From Sulfurimonas sp. (GTDB lineage: Bacteria; Campylobacterota; Campylobacteria; Campylobacterales; Sulfurimonadaceae), in contig JAGGWE010000215.1 in assembly GCA_021157665.1 (NCBI GenBank), positions 1 to 6,331 of the forward strand: a DNA stretch of 6,331 nucleotides, read 5' to 3'. The number at the start of each line of letters is the position of its first letter. Within the stretch, counting starts at the first letter, position 1. The notes beneath the pieces were generated by a model, which had not been told where the DNA came from, made no database searches, and was given only the letters and a program-made list of their open reading frames with translations. A program made the position numbers and the translations under genes. Of this stretch, positions 5,670 through 6,331 are shown one piece after another.

Positions 5670-6176
5670 ATGATTTTATTAGATATTTTAAAAAGAACTT
5701 TAAGAGTTGCTAAAGCATTTGCTATAAAAAGTCCAGCAACTAAGGATATCCGTTTTGAAGCTATGCATAATCCATCTCGCTATAGAGGGGAACATAAAAT
5801 TAATTATGAGACTTGTATTGGATGTGATTCTTGTAATAAAATTTGTCCAACAGGTGCAATAACTATGAAAAAACTACCTTTTAAAAAACAAAATATTGTT
5901 CCTGAAGTAAATCTTTCTGTTTGTGTCTTTTGTGGTTTATGTGAAGATGTTTGCCCCACAAAACCAGAAAAATCTATTGTTTTAAGTGGTGGTCGTTATG
6001 ATATGCTAACTGGTGGTTGGCACAAAGATCAACAAGATTTTTGGGAAAATGTAGATATTCCACAAAGCTATATTGATGCTCGCTTAGAAAAAGAGGAAGC
6101 AGCAAGGGTCAAAAAAGAGTTACTTGCTAAAAAAAAGGCAGCAGAACTTGAAGCCAATAAGGAGGTGACACAATGA
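5670..6176 (+). CDS. nuoI: Complex I subunit I (NuoI/TYKY-like), 2x[4Fe-4S] ferredoxin
   Basis: 168-residue peripheral subunit that carries clusters N6a and N6b and feeds N2 in NuoB. An amphipathic N-terminal helix (about 1-20) would lie on the membrane, followed by the RYRGEH motif (37-42) typical of NuoI. Two complete ferredoxin motifs are present: Cys49, 52, 55, 59-Pro and Cys85, 88, 91, 95-Pro. A C-terminal tail from about 134 is rich in Lys, Glu and Ala and probably helical. With no visible NuoE, F or G, NuoI would be the outermost iron-sulfur subunit and so the likely docking point for an external donor such as ferredoxin; this is inference. The start abuts the nuoH stop with GGGG at 5660-5663 as ribosome site. 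The last codons also encode the strong ribosome site of nuoJ, which overlaps by four bases. Confidence 0.95.
   Translation: MILLDILKRTLRVAKAFAIKSPATKDIRFEAMHNPSRYRGEHKINYETCIGCDSCNKICPTGAITMKKLPFKKQNIVPEVNLSVCVFCGLCEDVCPTKPEKSIVLSGGRYDMLTGGWHKDQQDFWENVDIPQSYIDARLEKEEAARVKKELLAKKKAAELEANKEVTQ
6159..6168 (+). promoter_or_regulatory. Near-perfect Shine-Dalgarno site for nuoJ
   Basis: AAGGAGGTGA is complementary to the anti-Shine-Dalgarno end of 16S rRNA over ten bases and ends four bases before the nuoJ ATG. It lies inside the last codons of nuoI (Lys-Glu-Val). It is by far the strongest ribosome site in the window and fixes the nuoJ start at 6173. Confidence 0.8.
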
Positions 6177-6331
6177 ATTTAGTTTTATTAACTATAGTAT
6201 TATTATTAGCAGTTGGTTCTTTAGTGATTAAAAAAAGTGTACCAGCAATTATTAGTTTTTTACTTATGATGTTTATGTTAGGATTGTATTATATAAATCT
6301 TGATGCAAAACTTTTAGGACTATTTCAAATA
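6173..6331 (+). CDS. nuoJ: Complex I subunit J (NuoJ/ND6-like), N-terminal 53 residues, cut by window end
   Basis: The open frame runs to the last base. TM1 (about 2-18) and TM2 (about 23-41) are followed by LGLYYINLDAKLLGLFQI, which matches the NuoJ pattern ahead of the conserved third helix (typically QIIVYAGAI) that would continue past the edge. NuoJ packs beside NuoH, A and K and takes part in coupling electron transfer to proton movement. The start is fixed by the strong ribosome site just before it and the ATGA overlap with nuoI. Assignment rests on operon position plus the short TM2-TM3 match, since the most conserved helix is not visible. Confidence 0.85.
   Translation, partial: MNLVLLTIVLLLAVGSLVIKKSVPAIISFLLMMFMLGLYYINLDAKLLGLFQI

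Noticed and set aside
6129..6138. A8-G run in nuoI (and a similar one in nuoB at 3001-3009) as a programmed frameshift site (A AAA AAG)
   Set aside because: The phase fits, but in nuoI a -1 shift meets a stop within a few codons, no stimulating structure is visible, and such runs are common at Lys codons in AT-rich genomes.
2258..6331. The operon as a group 4 membrane-bound [NiFe]-hydrogenase
   Set aside because: Only one Cys of each CxxC pair is present in the large subunit and NuoB has the complex I tandem Cys, and NuoA and NuoJ are complex I-type, so no NiFe site is expected.

Overview
The window looks like part of the chromosome of an AT-rich, Gram-negative bacterium, most plausibly a sulfur-oxidising or related Campylobacterota (Sulfurimonas-like). 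Base composition and codon use (many AUA, AGA and UUA codons), the tightly packed operon and the gene families all fit. This assignment is inference; there is no rRNA or other strong taxonomic marker here. All genes lie on the + strand.

Layout. (1) Bases 1-1153 are the C-terminal half of an AcrB-type (HAE1/RND) efflux pump that starts outside the window. (2) Bases 1154-1222 are a short gap with a Crp/Fnr-like palindrome. (3) Bases 1223-2135 hold two small, more AT-rich accessory genes: a Qnr-like pentapeptide-repeat protein and, 16 bases later, a small multidrug resistance (SMR) transporter. (4) Bases 2136-2257 are a gap with a possible TATAAT promoter and a doubtful 28-codon reading frame. 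(5) From 2258 to the window end runs a complex I (NADH-quinone oxidoreductase-like) operon in the order nuoA, nuoB, fused nuoCD, nuoH, nuoI, nuoJ (cut off). Every junction is either a 4-base ATGA overlap or a direct TAGATG abutment.

The complex I operon is the notable part. The usual nuoE, nuoF and nuoG (the NADH-binding N-module) are missing from their normal place between nuoD and nuoH, so as far as can be seen this encodes only the Q-module (B, CD, I) and membrane subunits (A, H, J). By hand alignment the NuoD half also departs from classical complex I at all three quinone-headgroup residues: the His of the HPSTHG loop is missing, the Tyr is Phe241 and the Asp is Asn293. It has Cys at the positions of the first Cys of each of the two CxxC pairs of [NiFe]-hydrogenases. 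NuoA and NuoH lack several acidic residues usual in the proton path next to the quinone site. The [4Fe-4S] ligands of NuoB (N2) and NuoI (two clusters) are all intact, so the electron wire appears functional. The simplest reading is a divergent, paralogous complex I that takes electrons from a donor other than NADH (ferredoxin is a reasonable guess) and may use an unusual acceptor or a remodelled quinone site.

The upstream RND, pentapeptide and SMR genes are efflux or resistance-type functions with no obvious mechanistic tie to the respiratory operon.
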